Assembly: GCA_965112965.1 (NCBI GenBank) | Contig: CBCOTE010000019.1 | Span: 1-64,000 of the forward strand | Length of the DNA: 64,000 nucleotides | DNA from: CBCOTE01 sp965112965 | GTDB lineage: Bacteria > Desulfobacterota > Desulfovibrionia > Desulfovibrionales > Desulfovibrionaceae | Reading direction: 5' to 3' | Shown: piece after piece, positions 1-9,111 of the stretch | Layout of the letters: each line of letters begins with the position of its first letter | How positions within the stretch are numbered: the first letter of the stretch is position 1 | Position numbers and translations under genes: made by a program | The notes under the pieces: model-generated | Seen by the model: only the letters and a program-made list of their open reading frames with translations | Databases searched by the model: none | Told to the model about the DNA's origin: nothing

Positions 1-1650
1 CCAGTCTTATACAAGTTTATTTTTAGTTTTAAACTAATATAAAGTCTAAAATTAGCACTAAAAGTTATTGTATGTTAAGAAGCGTTAGGCGTCGGTTGAC
101 GTGCAGAAGGAGGTAGCGTTGTGTTTCAAGAGGACTATATATGAGCTCAGATGAATGAGTTTATCATGACAATCCTTCAAAAAAAACCATATCATGTCAG
201 TTACTACCAGAAGAATCTGTCCATAACGACTTGCCTAGTTTATATCGGTCATTATTAGATACAGGTCATTGAACTTGATATTGTGCTGGCATACGTATAT
301 GTCTATGTGGAAGTAGTGATTCTCATTGATTATAGTGTCAGCTGGCTACAAGAATTGATCAAGTTCGTCGTTGAAGTAGATAATATTACTTTCCATTTTG
401 ATGATTATAGATATGTTTATTATTATGGCACAGATATTCGTTCAATGAGTCTAAATAGCATATTAGTTCTAAGTGAGAGCAGTACAGATTGGTCGACTAA
501 AGCTGTGATCAATCTTTAGATAGTGGTGGAGTAAGTATAATTTTTTTTCACATGATGTCTTGATCTTGTTTGGAGCTGATTAAGCGTATGGAATTTCAGC
601 TGAGGAAGCTTAACTCTAAACCTAGGTCGTAGTATAACGTGTTAGAATCTGTATACACTTGGCATTTCTGCGTTAAATTTGTCTGTGAACTAATAAAAAA
701 TACAGTTTAAATTATTGGCGATTTTATAGAACATCTGACTCTGATTTCAATCCTATCGTTTTAATAGCCGGCGAGCTAACGTCGTCATTGGTAGCTGTTA
801 TGGTTAGAGAATACCCAATTGGTATATATATTGTATGATACCGGTTTAGCTTTACGCATACATGATTTATTTTTTACCTTAACTTTTGGCTATAACTATT
901 TCACAGTATTAAATAGATAATCATCTATAGAGTAGTTTATTTTTTTGAGTAGACGAGCTGTACGATGTTATAGACCAGCTCGATATTAAGTTCAATAAAG
1001 CCGTGAGTAGTAACGGCCAGAATTAACTGTGGCGAGTACCGTAGGCTGACCGTTGGCCAGATTTATAAATTTTTCTTAAGTTCGGCACAGATGTCATACA
1101 CTTCTTCATTGGCTCCCTGACTACGGTAAAAAAATAGCGTTAGGGCTACATAGTTGTGGCTGGAGATCCAGACACTGTCTTTTGTAGTATTTTATTAGTT
1201 TTTTTTTGAGATATTTTCTTTTTTAAAAAAATAGTAATGGGCCGAATATACGCGTTTAAAAAAAAATGATAACAAGCTATAGCATATATTGACTATTTCC
1301 GATTATTCAAGAGGTACTTAGTTTTAGGCTTTGGCTGAATTCATTTTTTTCTCATGATTATTTTTTTCTTATTGAAGCGTACACTAGCCTATGTGCTGAG
1401 CAAGTGCTACTCGTAATTTTTTGATATATATTTTGTCTTTTTTTGTAAGTTATGGATAAAATTCTACCTGCCTTGGTATTGTCGGTAAGAATATACGATC
1501 AAAATCATCCGTAGTATTTATGTATGATTCAAAAGTTGCGCATATAGCAGAGTATTGAAAATATAATAAAGTATTTTTTATGAGTGCGTATTTTTTATGA
1601 TTATCTGTGAGTGCTGTAGATACTTAATTATAGAGTATCAATGAATATGT
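1..1650. other. Gene-free AT-rich stretch
   Basis: I see no supportable gene. Stops are frequent in all frames, and T and A runs of 6-8 are common, especially after 1190. The longest open frame (283-519, plus) has no ribosome binding site and low-complexity Tyr/Val-rich content, so I do not call it. The stretch lies beyond the end of the mrcA pseudogene and is probably fully decayed DNA. Confidence 0.6.
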
Positions 1651-1763
1651 CACTGGATTAAAAAAAACTATTCGTTGGCCTAGAATCGTCAGCGGGCGAA
1701 CTACGGTCAGTGCGTATTTTGGAGATAGTAGTGTATAATATGAGACCTATTCTACCTGCTTTA

Positions 1764-4137
1764 TTAAAAAGTTCTCCTCCTGATCGACTTCTTTTTTTCT
1801 TTTGTATTATGGTTCTTAGAAGGCTCTGTGCCGGCAATGAAAGGTAAGCGGAACGTTTTACCGCTCTCGGGGTCGTATACATCTTCAAACTTGATGTCTG
1901 GCGGCACATGGAATTCCTGTATCTGGTATCGGTCTTCGATAGCTTGGCGGGATTTAGTCCAGATAGGGCAAGCTGTGGTACCACCAGTTTCATTTTTTGC
2001 CTAAGTCGGCTGGCTCGTCGTAGCCTACGTAGACTCCGGACAAGAGATAAGGCGATAGGCCATGAACCAGGCGTCTTGCTCATTGTTAGTGGTGCCTGTC
2101 ATGCCACCAATGGGCCGGACTAGGGCTTTAGCTCGGCCGCCTGTGCCTGAGTTGACCACTTCTTTGAGCAGACTGGCCATGATGAAGGCATTTTGCGGGC
2201 TGATGGCTTCGTATGTCTCGGGTTTAGAGTGGTAGACGGTCCGGCCCCACTGATCCTTTATCTCTGACATTAGTTGGGGCCTCACTCCTGTGCCGTTACG
2301 GGCGAATGAAACGTAGGCTTCCACAGAAGTTTTGTAGGCTGATCACTTGGGAGCCAAGGGCTACAGATAAGTATTCGGGTAAGTAATCCATGATGCCCAA
2401 TGCCTGCGCCTGGCGGATCATACGCCATATACCAATATTTTTGGCTATCTGTATGGTCACTGTGTTCAGGGAATTAATCATGGCGGTGCATAATAAGGTC
2501 GACCCCAAGTGTGTACCGGAATAGTTTTTAGGCTCCCAAGTTTTACCTGTGTCTGGATTATAGAAAGAGAGCGGGTGATCGGACTATAGAGCCCGCTGTG
2601 AATCCAGCGTCTAGGGCTGCGGAGTAGACTATGGGTTTAAAGGATGAACCAGACTGTCGCTTCGCCTGGGTAGCCCGATTAAACTGACTAGTGCGGAAAT
2701 CGAAGCCTCCGACAATAGCCACTACCATTCCCGTATGTGGTTCTATGGATAAGACGCCCCTTGGGCTGGAGGCAACGTCCTCTAGGGTCAAACGCAGTCC
2801 TACGGCTTCATTTCCTACTCGTGATACAGATTCCTACACCACATCCCCTGATTAAGGAAGTGTCGGGCGTCAATTTTAGCCTTGACAACTGGGGTTGACC
2901 GAGTATTCCTATTTTTTTGTTCCTTGGGCCAGTCCACCAGACCTACTTCGATGATGCCAGTGCGGTTTTCCGTAGTGTATTGTGGCCTCGTGCTTGGTCA
3001 CCTCGGATACCAACGCTTTGGCCCAAGAACCGGATCCAAGAGTTAGGCGTTGGCTTGGCTGACTTAGGAAGGTTTCCCATTGCTTTTTAGGTAAGTTCAT
3101 GATTGGCCCTTGCCGGCTAGTGCGTCTGGCGTGTTCCCATAGGCCATCTTTAAGTGCTTTTTTGGCTGCATCTTGGTGATCCAAGTCGCAATCGGTCCAG
3201 ACGTGTAACCCGGCATTGTATACTGCGTCCTCGCCGGAGCGGCCTAAGTTGATATGTTGCTTATACTGGTTCGCTTCGCTCATGGCCTCTATCAGCCAAC
3301 GTCGTACTTCCTCTAAATAATAGGCGCCCACGCCCTATGTTGGGTCAATCATACTATTATACTCAATAGTCTGAGCTAGAGTCTGGTCATATTCTGTTTG
3401 AGTGCACCAGCCCAGTTCAAGGAGTCGTACGAGCACATATTTTTGATGATTTTTGGCCTCTTCTGGGGAATGATAAGGATTATATTTATTAGGTGCCTTG
3501 GGTAGACTAGCCAAAATGGCGCTTTCGGCTAGGCTGAGATCCTTAACATGCTTAGAGAAAAATGTGCGTGCCGCGGCTTCCACTCCATAGGAGTTGGCAC
3601 CTAGAAAAATATCATTTAGATAGATAGTTAAAATATCGTCTTTACGCAGCCGTCGTTCCAGGCTATAAGCTAAAAAGGCCTCTTTAAATTTACGAGGAAG
3701 CTCTTTTTCGGGGTCAAGATTAACCGCTTGACAACCTGTTGCGTTATGGTGCTGCCGCCCTGTACTGCATCGCCCGCAGTTACATTTTTACCTATAGCCC
3801 GAAAAATGGCTGTGAGGTCTATGCCCTTGTGGTCATAGAAGGCACTGTCCTCAGCTGCCAAGAATGCCTTAGGTAACCAGCGGGACATCTCAGACAGTGG
3901 CATGAGAAAGCGTTTTTCCTTATAAAGGTAACTAAGGATACGGCCGTCGCGGGCATAAACTGTTGTTGCTAGGGTCGGGTGATAGTGTAGGATACGATCG
4001 AACTCTGGAATGTACGCCAGATCCGTGGCATTGTCTCTTTGGAGGTTGGGATTACCGTCTATTTCACCAGATGGAGACGCAAAAGGGACAGTGCCGTTGA
4101 TGCTACACAGTGAGAGAATATCTGTGATTCGCTTCAT
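1764..4137 (-). pseudogene. mrcA: Penicillin-binding protein 1A, broken
   Basis: Remains of a bifunctional peptidoglycan transglycosylase/transpeptidase, normally a single protein of about 800 residues anchored in the inner membrane. Reading the minus strand across frames gives, in order, the transglycosylase motifs (AAEDSAFYDHKG, then QGGSTITQQ), the middle linker, the transpeptidase SxxK (SGSSFKP), SxN (SLN) and the KTG box. Damage is clear. A frameshift near 3710 sits in a CCCC-GAAAAA stretch. A TGG-to-TAG amber stop at 3332-3334 breaks an unchanged frame. Further frameshifts lie near 2980, 2560, 2340 and 2070. The KTG box reads MTGTT, so the conserved lysine is lost. The last readable residues end at a TAA at 1764-1766. 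The transmembrane anchor expected before the transglycosylase domain is not recognisable. Identity is secure from the ordered motifs, and the gene cannot make a normal enzyme. Confidence 0.9.
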
Positions 4138-5007
4138 ACCTATTACTTGAGTGACTTGAACTGGTTGGTTCAGCTTTACATCAAATGATAATAATTCGGG
4201 GGTATCTATGAAGTGGCGCCATTTGCTAAGTAAATCGGTTACTAGCCATCGGCCGGCAGACTTAGCTATCTTGATCTCATCGTCCAGACCATTTTTTGAG
4301 GAAGATCACCAGCATTTTTTCCGTATTTTGGGCAGTTTTGACCACGGTGGCCAGAAATGAGTGGTCCTCATAAATAAAGTGGGCTTTTTAATTTCTATGC
4401 CATTTATGTTGCTGTTTAGAAAACTTTCTGGTGATAAGCCGACTATCTCCAACTGGGCAGACAGTCGGGCTATGCCCAGGACGTCCAGGTCTAGCTGGTG
4501 CAGGGAGAAGATTTTATCAGTTTTATTTCAGTGATAGTCTAGAATCAGGTCGGCCTTGAGGGCTGAGTACCCTAGATTTCGAATTTTTTTTGAAAGTGTT
4601 CTCCGAAGTTTTGGCAGTTGACCGCTAGTTTTAACTTTTCTGCAGTTATAGTTAGGCGATATGGTTTTTTATTTTTAGGTTTATTTTTTTTAAGATAATA
4701 CGACTGATGGTTATAATTTATCCTTTGGGCAGATTTACGACTAAGTCGTTAATCACTAGTCCAAGTGCCAGGGTCTGACCTTAACGTCGCTATATCTGAT
4801 TTTTGTTTTATCTACGACATCGGCTATAACGCGGTCGAGTTTTTTAGCGATATATATGTTAGCGCAATGTTGAGCGATGAGAATAACGGTGGCAAAAATG
4901 ATAAGAGTACAACGATAACGAATTTTTTCATAGGTAGAGCGATGCCTCCGACTAGAACGGTCCGGACTGCGGTATAGGCTGGGATGTAAGGAAATACCAA
5001 GATCCAT
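4138..5007 (-). pseudogene. Remnant of a membrane-anchored envelope protein (AsmA/DUF748-like style)
   Basis: Minus-strand remnant directly upstream of mrcA. It starts with a short basic segment and one hydrophobic helix (around CTLIIFATVILIAQ), followed by a stretch ending KIRYSDVKVRPWHLD. After a stop and frameshift near 4756, readable pieces continue (VINDLVVNLPKG; further on LDLDVLGIARLSAQLEIVGL), and near the end a continuous frame runs from about 4290 through 4138 into the first mrcA fragment. A signal anchor followed by beta-rich repeats on the themes of short paths and of paired hydrophobic strands recalls AsmA/DUF748-type envelope proteins, but that family call is a guess. At least three frame changes are needed, several at T runs (4313-4320, 4584-4591, 4684-4692). 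Confidence 0.45.
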
Positions 5008-5108
5008 AGATTAATGGTTCCGGCCGACGTGCTAGAATCTGCCTTAGGTCGATCTTAAACGGGCGCCTGTGTGAGGTGTCAAATTAATTCACATTATTTT
5101 TATAGGTC

Positions 5109-5891
5109 CTAGTCGGATTGGGTATCGGCCGGGAAGGTGAATGGTATTCTTCCGGCGGCTATGGCCTGACATATGTGTTTTGGCACATTTTCCAAAAGTT
5201 CCAAGGCAACCCCATTTTCGAGCTGGGAAACAAGACGATAGATGCGGTCAGTATGGTTGGAAAAAAGATCTAATTGATGGTGGCTGATAATCAACACCTG
5301 TAGATTTAAGGTGCGGGCAATATGACCAATAAGCCGGACGAGGCGTGGCACTAGGTCAGGTTTTAGCCAGCAATCTTGTTCGTCCAGTACTATGAAAGGT
5401 CGGTGTCGGGATGGATCTAGGCGGGAGAGAGCAATGAGCCTCAGGGCAATAGACAGAATGTTGCATACCGAGCCACCTTGGCCGGTGAGAATATGTTCCT
5501 CCCCTTCTGGGCTACGGATCTGGAAGTCGATAGCCAATTTTTTGTCTATAACATCGCGTTCACTGTATACAGTGCGTTCCTGGCCCAAGATTTCACGTAC
5601 GGCATGGGTCAAGTTAGCTTCTACCTCATCTAGAACCGTCCCAAATAGAGTTCGAGTTAGGTCATCAAGCATGGTCTGAGCTCGGGGTACTAGGTCTAGG
5701 TAGGCCTGTGCCTCGGCTAGGGCTGTGCGGCAGCATATGTAGGCCGCATGGCGCTCCTCAGCCAGACCTGTGAACCGATCCAGATGGCGCTCGATCTTAC
5801 GTAATTCGTTCTCAAGGGTCTCTAGTCTAGGCAAATCTGAGAGGTAGTCGGTTTCCAGTTCTGTGGCCAAGCTGGCGTAATCTATAGACAA
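5109..5891 (-). CDS. C-terminal half of a split Rad50/SMC-like ATPase
   Basis: A 260-residue protein carrying the C-terminal ATPase motifs of a Rad50/SbcC-type enzyme but no Walker A. A short helical, coiled-coil-prone segment (about residues 20-105) leads to a signature-like motif TGQGGS (136-141) with NILSIALRLIAL after it, Walker B FIVLDEQ (166-172, D170/E171), a D-loop-like stretch (WLKPDL) and the His switch IISHH (201-205). It would have to pair with the Walker A half encoded by the first gene of the operon (7201-8478) to hydrolyse ATP. It is the last of four tightly packed genes and starts two bases after the stop of the 119-residue gene. It is intact, with no frameshift. The alternative is a degenerate SMC fragment, but all late motifs are preserved, so I regard it as functional. 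Confidence 0.82.
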   Translation of the reverse strand: MSIDYASLATELETDYLSDLPRLETLENELRKIERHLDRFTGLAEERHAAYICCRTALAEAQAYLDLVPRAQTMLDDLTRTLFGTVLDEVEANLTHAVREILGQERTVYSERDVIDKKLAIDFQIRSPEGEEHILTGQGGSVCNILSIALRLIALSRLDPSRHRPFIVLDEQDCWLKPDLVPRLVRLIGHIARTLNLQVLIISHHQLDLFSNHTDRIYRLVSQLENGVALELLENVPKHICQAIAAGRIPFTFPADTQSD

Positions 5892-5893
5892 AA

Positions 5894-6253
5894 TTATTGT
5901 CCGACCCCGGACGGAGCACTTGCTGTTTCATAAGTAGCCTGATCCTCCAAAGCTTTCAGACCGGCCTTAATATCCTGGATGTGCTTACGGTACTCAGATA
6001 CTAGCTGTTCGTTTTCGCTGCGCCTTTCCTCCAATATAGATTCTAATACGGCAGGGTCGGCTGTGCCGTATTCAGCCAAGGCTAATGATTCCAGCTCGGC
6101 CAGCTGTCGTTCAAGATTCTCTAGATTCTGTTCAGTGCGCACTTGAAGTACTTTAAGATTTTCATAATCTTGTTTTAATCTGGCTAACTCCTGTTCCAGG
6201 AGTACGTCCCTGTTTTCGGCTACGGAATCGGTCTGTTCATTCTTTAGAGGCAT
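5894..6253 (-). CDS. Small coiled-coil protein of the split-Rad50 operon
   Basis: A 119-residue, highly charged protein predicted to be mostly one long coiled coil: Leu, Glu, Lys and Gln heptad-like spacing runs from about residue 15 to 110. It has no signal peptide, membrane segment or enzyme motif. It overlaps the end of the phosphoesterase gene by 17 bases and stops two bases before the C-terminal ATPase half, so the three are very likely translated together. I do not recognise a family. Position and shape suggest it is a structural subunit, perhaps standing in for the coiled-coil arm missing from the two short ATPase halves, but this is inference. Confidence 0.7.
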   Translation of the reverse strand: MPLKNEQTDSVAENRDVLLEQELARLKQDYENLKVLQVRTEQNLENLERQLAELESLALAEYGTADPAVLESILEERRSENEQLVSEYRKHIQDIKAGLKALEDQATYETASAPSGVGQ

Positions 6254-7214
6254 GAGTTACATTCTCGTAGAGCTGCCAGATAATGCGCGTTTCGGGCAGC
6301 TCTGGGTTCAGGTTAGCGGTTAAAAATTGACGTAGGCCCAGCCCTTCCTGTGTCCTACGCCAGGCTAGTCGCTCTAGACCGGCCAGGAAGAGTGATTCGT
6401 GCGGGTGATCCATGGCTGTGTCTGGTAATTCTTGTTTAGGAAAGACTTCATAAAATGGTATACATGGTATCTTGATTAATTCTAGTTCCTCGCACCTCGG
6501 CTGCCAAATCGCTACAGTGGGTTGACGCTCTAGGTTGTGGTGCACGAACTGTATGCGAACCAGGCTTCCTGGGTTAGCCCAGCGCGTATTTCCTACCAAC
6601 CGGGTGGGCTGAGCCCGGTGTAGGTGGCCGTTAATCACCCAGTCCACCCCAGGAATAGGCTTCGGGCGTAGGTATTTGTCCTCATAATCCCGAAATCCGA
6701 TGTTATGATGTGTGGCCCACACTACAGTCTCGTTATGTTTTTTTTGATAGACCGTAGGAATAGGCGTCATATCTGGAGATGCACCAAGCACAGCTTCCTG
6801 TGCAGTGGCGCCTGGTTCAGGCAGCCAAATACGTAGATGGGCTCCAGGTTTAGCCATGACCCTTACTGCACCGGCCGCTTCCAACACTGCCAAGGACACG
6901 TCTGGCGTGTAGCGTGTTAGATATTTATCGTGGTTGCCCACTAGTACCCAGGGCCGGTACGGTCGTAATAGTTCAATGAGGGCCACGAGCAAGCTATTAG
7001 GATTTTCTCTTGGCCAATGAAAAAGATCACCCACAATAACCGGTACGAATTGTCTAACCCGTGCATGTTCCAGAGCCGCTGTAAGCTTGGTCAGCACCTG
7101 CTCAGTATAACCTGCAAGTCTTTGGCCTGGTGGCGTGCCGGCCATGTGGGGGTCGGCAATAAATAGCAGCCCTAGAGCTTCCACCGTGGGTAGGTATCGA
7201 TCAGGCAGTGTCAT
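6237..7214 (-). CDS. Mre11/SbcD-like metallophosphoesterase
   Basis: A 325-residue calcineurin-like phosphoesterase. The metal-binding motifs appear in order: DPH (21-23), GD with a following H (62-66), GNHD (93-96), THH (168-170) and GHLH (196-199). In Mre11/SbcD the second motif is normally GDxxD; here it is GDLFH, so the fifth position is His. The C-terminal 120 residues have no motif I recognise and may form the capping or ATPase-binding part. In Mre11-Rad50 complexes this subunit is the nuclease that processes DNA ends under control of the ATPase. Lying between, and overlapping, the genes for the two ATPase halves strongly supports that role here. It overlaps the upstream gene by 14 bases. 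The gene is intact. Confidence 0.85.
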   Translation of the reverse strand: MTLPDRYLPTVEALGLLFIADPHMAGTPPGQRLAGYTEQVLTKLTAALEHARVRQFVPVIVGDLFHWPRENPNSLLVALIELLRPYRPWVLVGNHDKYLTRYTPDVSLAVLEAAGAVRVMAKPGAHLRIWLPEPGATAQEAVLGASPDMTPIPTVYQKKHNETVVWATHHNIGFRDYEDKYLRPKPIPGVDWVINGHLHRAQPTRLVGNTRWANPGSLVRIQFVHHNLERQPTVAIWQPRCEELELIKIPCIPFYEVFPKQELPDTAMDHPHESLFLAGLERLAWRRTQEGLGLRQFLTANLNPELPETRIIWQLYENVTHASKE

Positions 7215-8478
7215 GGGAATTCTTCCGCCCCCGATGTGGTGGCCTAGTCAGAGGGATATGACTATTTTTTAGGAAATACATCGCATTAAACTGACTACCG
7301 CATAAGGGGCAACGGCCAATAATCCGTATTTGCATTTCCAGCGCAGTCTGTCGTTTAAGTAGTTCGACCCGCGTTTGGTTCAGCGTGGTTCGGATTGTAG
7401 TCAAGGCTATAGTTAGCTGCTGATGTTGATTAAGGAGGCAGACGATGGAAATATAGTTTTGGAGCAATGGAGGTGGGGCCAGGCCGGTCATGACTGCTAG
7501 TCGTTGTTGACCAGCTCCAGCGGTGGCTATGAGTCGGGTTTGTTGTTTTAACAGGCTAAACAGACTACGGCAGTCTATAATAGTGGGCGGCATCCTCAGG
7601 CCAGCCATGATGGTGCCAGTTGCGGTTACAGCTTGCTGAGTTGCGGTCAGCCGTGTTCGGATGGCCAGCCATATGGCTAACCTACTAGGTATGTTGGACC
7701 AAGAAGGGGGCGGACGAAGTTTCCAGACAACGTTCAGAGTAGTTGTCAGTTTGGCCTGTTCAGTTGCAAGTAATCGTAATTTTTCTATCAGTATAGTCAG
7801 CTTAGGTATAGTTAGAGAGATGTTGCGCAGTCGCTTTAAACGTTCCCGACAAGCTTGTGCTGCTAGAGAGAGTCCTGGTAGCGAGGCTAAACGATCCAGG
7901 CTGATGGCAAGCTGCTCCAATTGTTCCATTCGCTCTCGTGCTTCTTTTTGTCGTTCTCGGGTTAAGTCTTTAAGTCGTTGTTGCATGGCCAGCAGATGGG
8001 CACTCTCAGTAGATGAGGCAAAAAATGAAGCTATTGCGGTGGGTGGTTGGTCTAGTAAAAAAATAGGCTGTCGCTGATTACCCAAGTGCACATCTATATT
8101 TTGGTCCCGTCGGTCTTTTAAGGGCACTAAGGTTAGGCGCAAGAGCACGGTTACCTCTTCGGGTACGATGCCACGACCGAGTTTGTTAAAAATTACTGGC
8201 TCGGTGTCAGGTCTGGCGATGATGTAGCGGGCCCAGTTTTTGCGTCGTACCCAAGTTATACGTATTCCGTCATCCAGCTCTAATTCTACCCGGGCCTCTT
8301 TAGTGCCGTGGCGAATACATGTTTTTGGAGTGGGATTGGTGACCAGGCAGCGTAAAGCTTCAACGATAGCCGACTTACCGGTATTATTCAGGCCCACTAG
8401 AGTGGTGATACCTGGCCCAAGTTCCAATTCAGTGTGGCTATGGGCCATAAAATTATCAATAATAAGACGTTTGAGCAT
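7201..8478 (-). CDS. N-terminal half of a split Rad50/SMC-like ATPase
   Basis: A 425-residue protein, first of the operon. Residues 1-160 form a typical Rad50 N-terminal head: LIIDNFMAH start, Walker A GLNNTGKS (29-36) and a Q-loop-like HLGNQRQPIFLL (131-142). A short charged helix follows (165-195). In place of a long coiled coil there is a series of about 40-residue units, each opening with a Leu/Pro-rich motif (LPGL near 200, LRPPPSW 254-260, LRMPPTI 294-300, LAPPPLL 333-339). A CPLC motif at 390-393 resembles the Rad50 zinc hook and lies only 35 residues from the C terminus. No signature motif or Walker B is present; these are on the separate 260-residue protein. There is no Shine-Dalgarno sequence before the ATG, and the leader carries three copies of a 9-base repeat. 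Confidence 0.85.
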   Translation of the reverse strand: MLKRLIIDNFMAHSHTELELGPGITTLVGLNNTGKSAIVEALRCLVTNPTPKTCIRHGTKEARVELELDDGIRITWVRRKNWARYIIARPDTEPVIFNKLGRGIVPEEVTVLLRLTLVPLKDRRDQNIDVHLGNQRQPIFLLDQPPTAIASFFASSTESAHLLAMQQRLKDLTRERQKEARERMEQLEQLAISLDRLASLPGLSLAAQACRERLKRLRNISLTIPKLTILIEKLRLLATEQAKLTTTLNVVWKLRPPPSWSNIPSRLAIWLAIRTRLTATQQAVTATGTIMAGLRMPPTIIDCRSLFSLLKQQTRLIATAGAGQQRLAVMTGLAPPPLLQNYISIVCLLNQHQQLTIALTTIRTTLNQTRVELLKRQTALEMQIRIIGRCPLCGSQFNAMYFLKNSHIPLTRPPHRGRKNSHDTA

Positions 8479-8486
8479 GTGTATTA

Positions 8487-8525
8487 GGGCAATATCATGG
8501 GCAATATGAAACGATCGGGCAATAT
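8487..8525. repeat. Three direct copies of GGGCAATAT before the split-Rad50 operon
   Basis: Exact copies of GGGCAATAT (ATATTGCCC on the coding strand) lie at 8487-8495, 8499-8507 and 8517-8525, starting 9 bases upstream of the operon's first ATG. Steps of 12 and 18 bases do not match one helical turn. They occupy the leader where a Shine-Dalgarno sequence would be expected. A regulatory role (operator or leader-RNA element) is possible but unproven. Confidence 0.6.
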
Positions 8526-9111
8526 AAATATAACCAGAAATATTACACGATAAAAAAGAGTAAAAGGCAAGGGCTTAGTTTGTGAGGGATATGGTCGACG
8601 TAGAGGTAAAAAGCTTGGGCTAATGTTAGGATGTCGGCTGGTTGTTCTTATAGGTCTAACGAGTGCTAATATAGCTGAGTTTTTAGCGACTATATATAGT
8701 GTAATTATTTGGGTTCTAATTAGATAGCGGCCAACCCGAGGCGAGTAGACCAGCGAATTAGTTAACTTTATATATTATTAAAAAAAGTTTTTAGTTAAGT
8801 AAAGCAAGGGCCGCTACAGCCAAAAAAAAAGTCATTATGCCGGATTCATATAGAATCAATTGGCCAGAGTGATTGGCGTTATCCTGGAGCCAAGCGGCGG
8901 CATTATAGTCCAAGGTCCGTTCAAATAACACGTTACAGCCTGTAACACAGTCAAATACCAGACTATAGCTAGATAATTAGGTGAAGCAGATTAGCAGAGG
9001 TACATTTATCGCAAGTCTGAATCGTCTGATTGGTGGATGAAGTTGTAGATTAAATAGCGGGCTGTGGTTATGATGGGCATGGCGGGACGTTGAGCTGATA
9101 CAGCAGTAAAG
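8526..9111. other. Intergenic stretch without recognised gene
   Basis: I find no coding signal on either strand. It must hold the promoter of the split-Rad50 operon near its left end; the AT-rich part around 8520-8560 is the likely place, but I cannot pick convincing -35/-10 boxes. An A9 run lies at 8822-8830. Confidence 0.5.

Noticed and set aside
7661..8077. 138-codon plus-strand frame opposite the split-Rad50 N half
   Set aside because: Shadow of the minus-strand gene, with Arg/Ser-rich composition and no start signal. Similar shadows opposite recJ, pyrF, yicC, cysQ, the radical SAM gene, the glycosyltransferase and ispB were left out.
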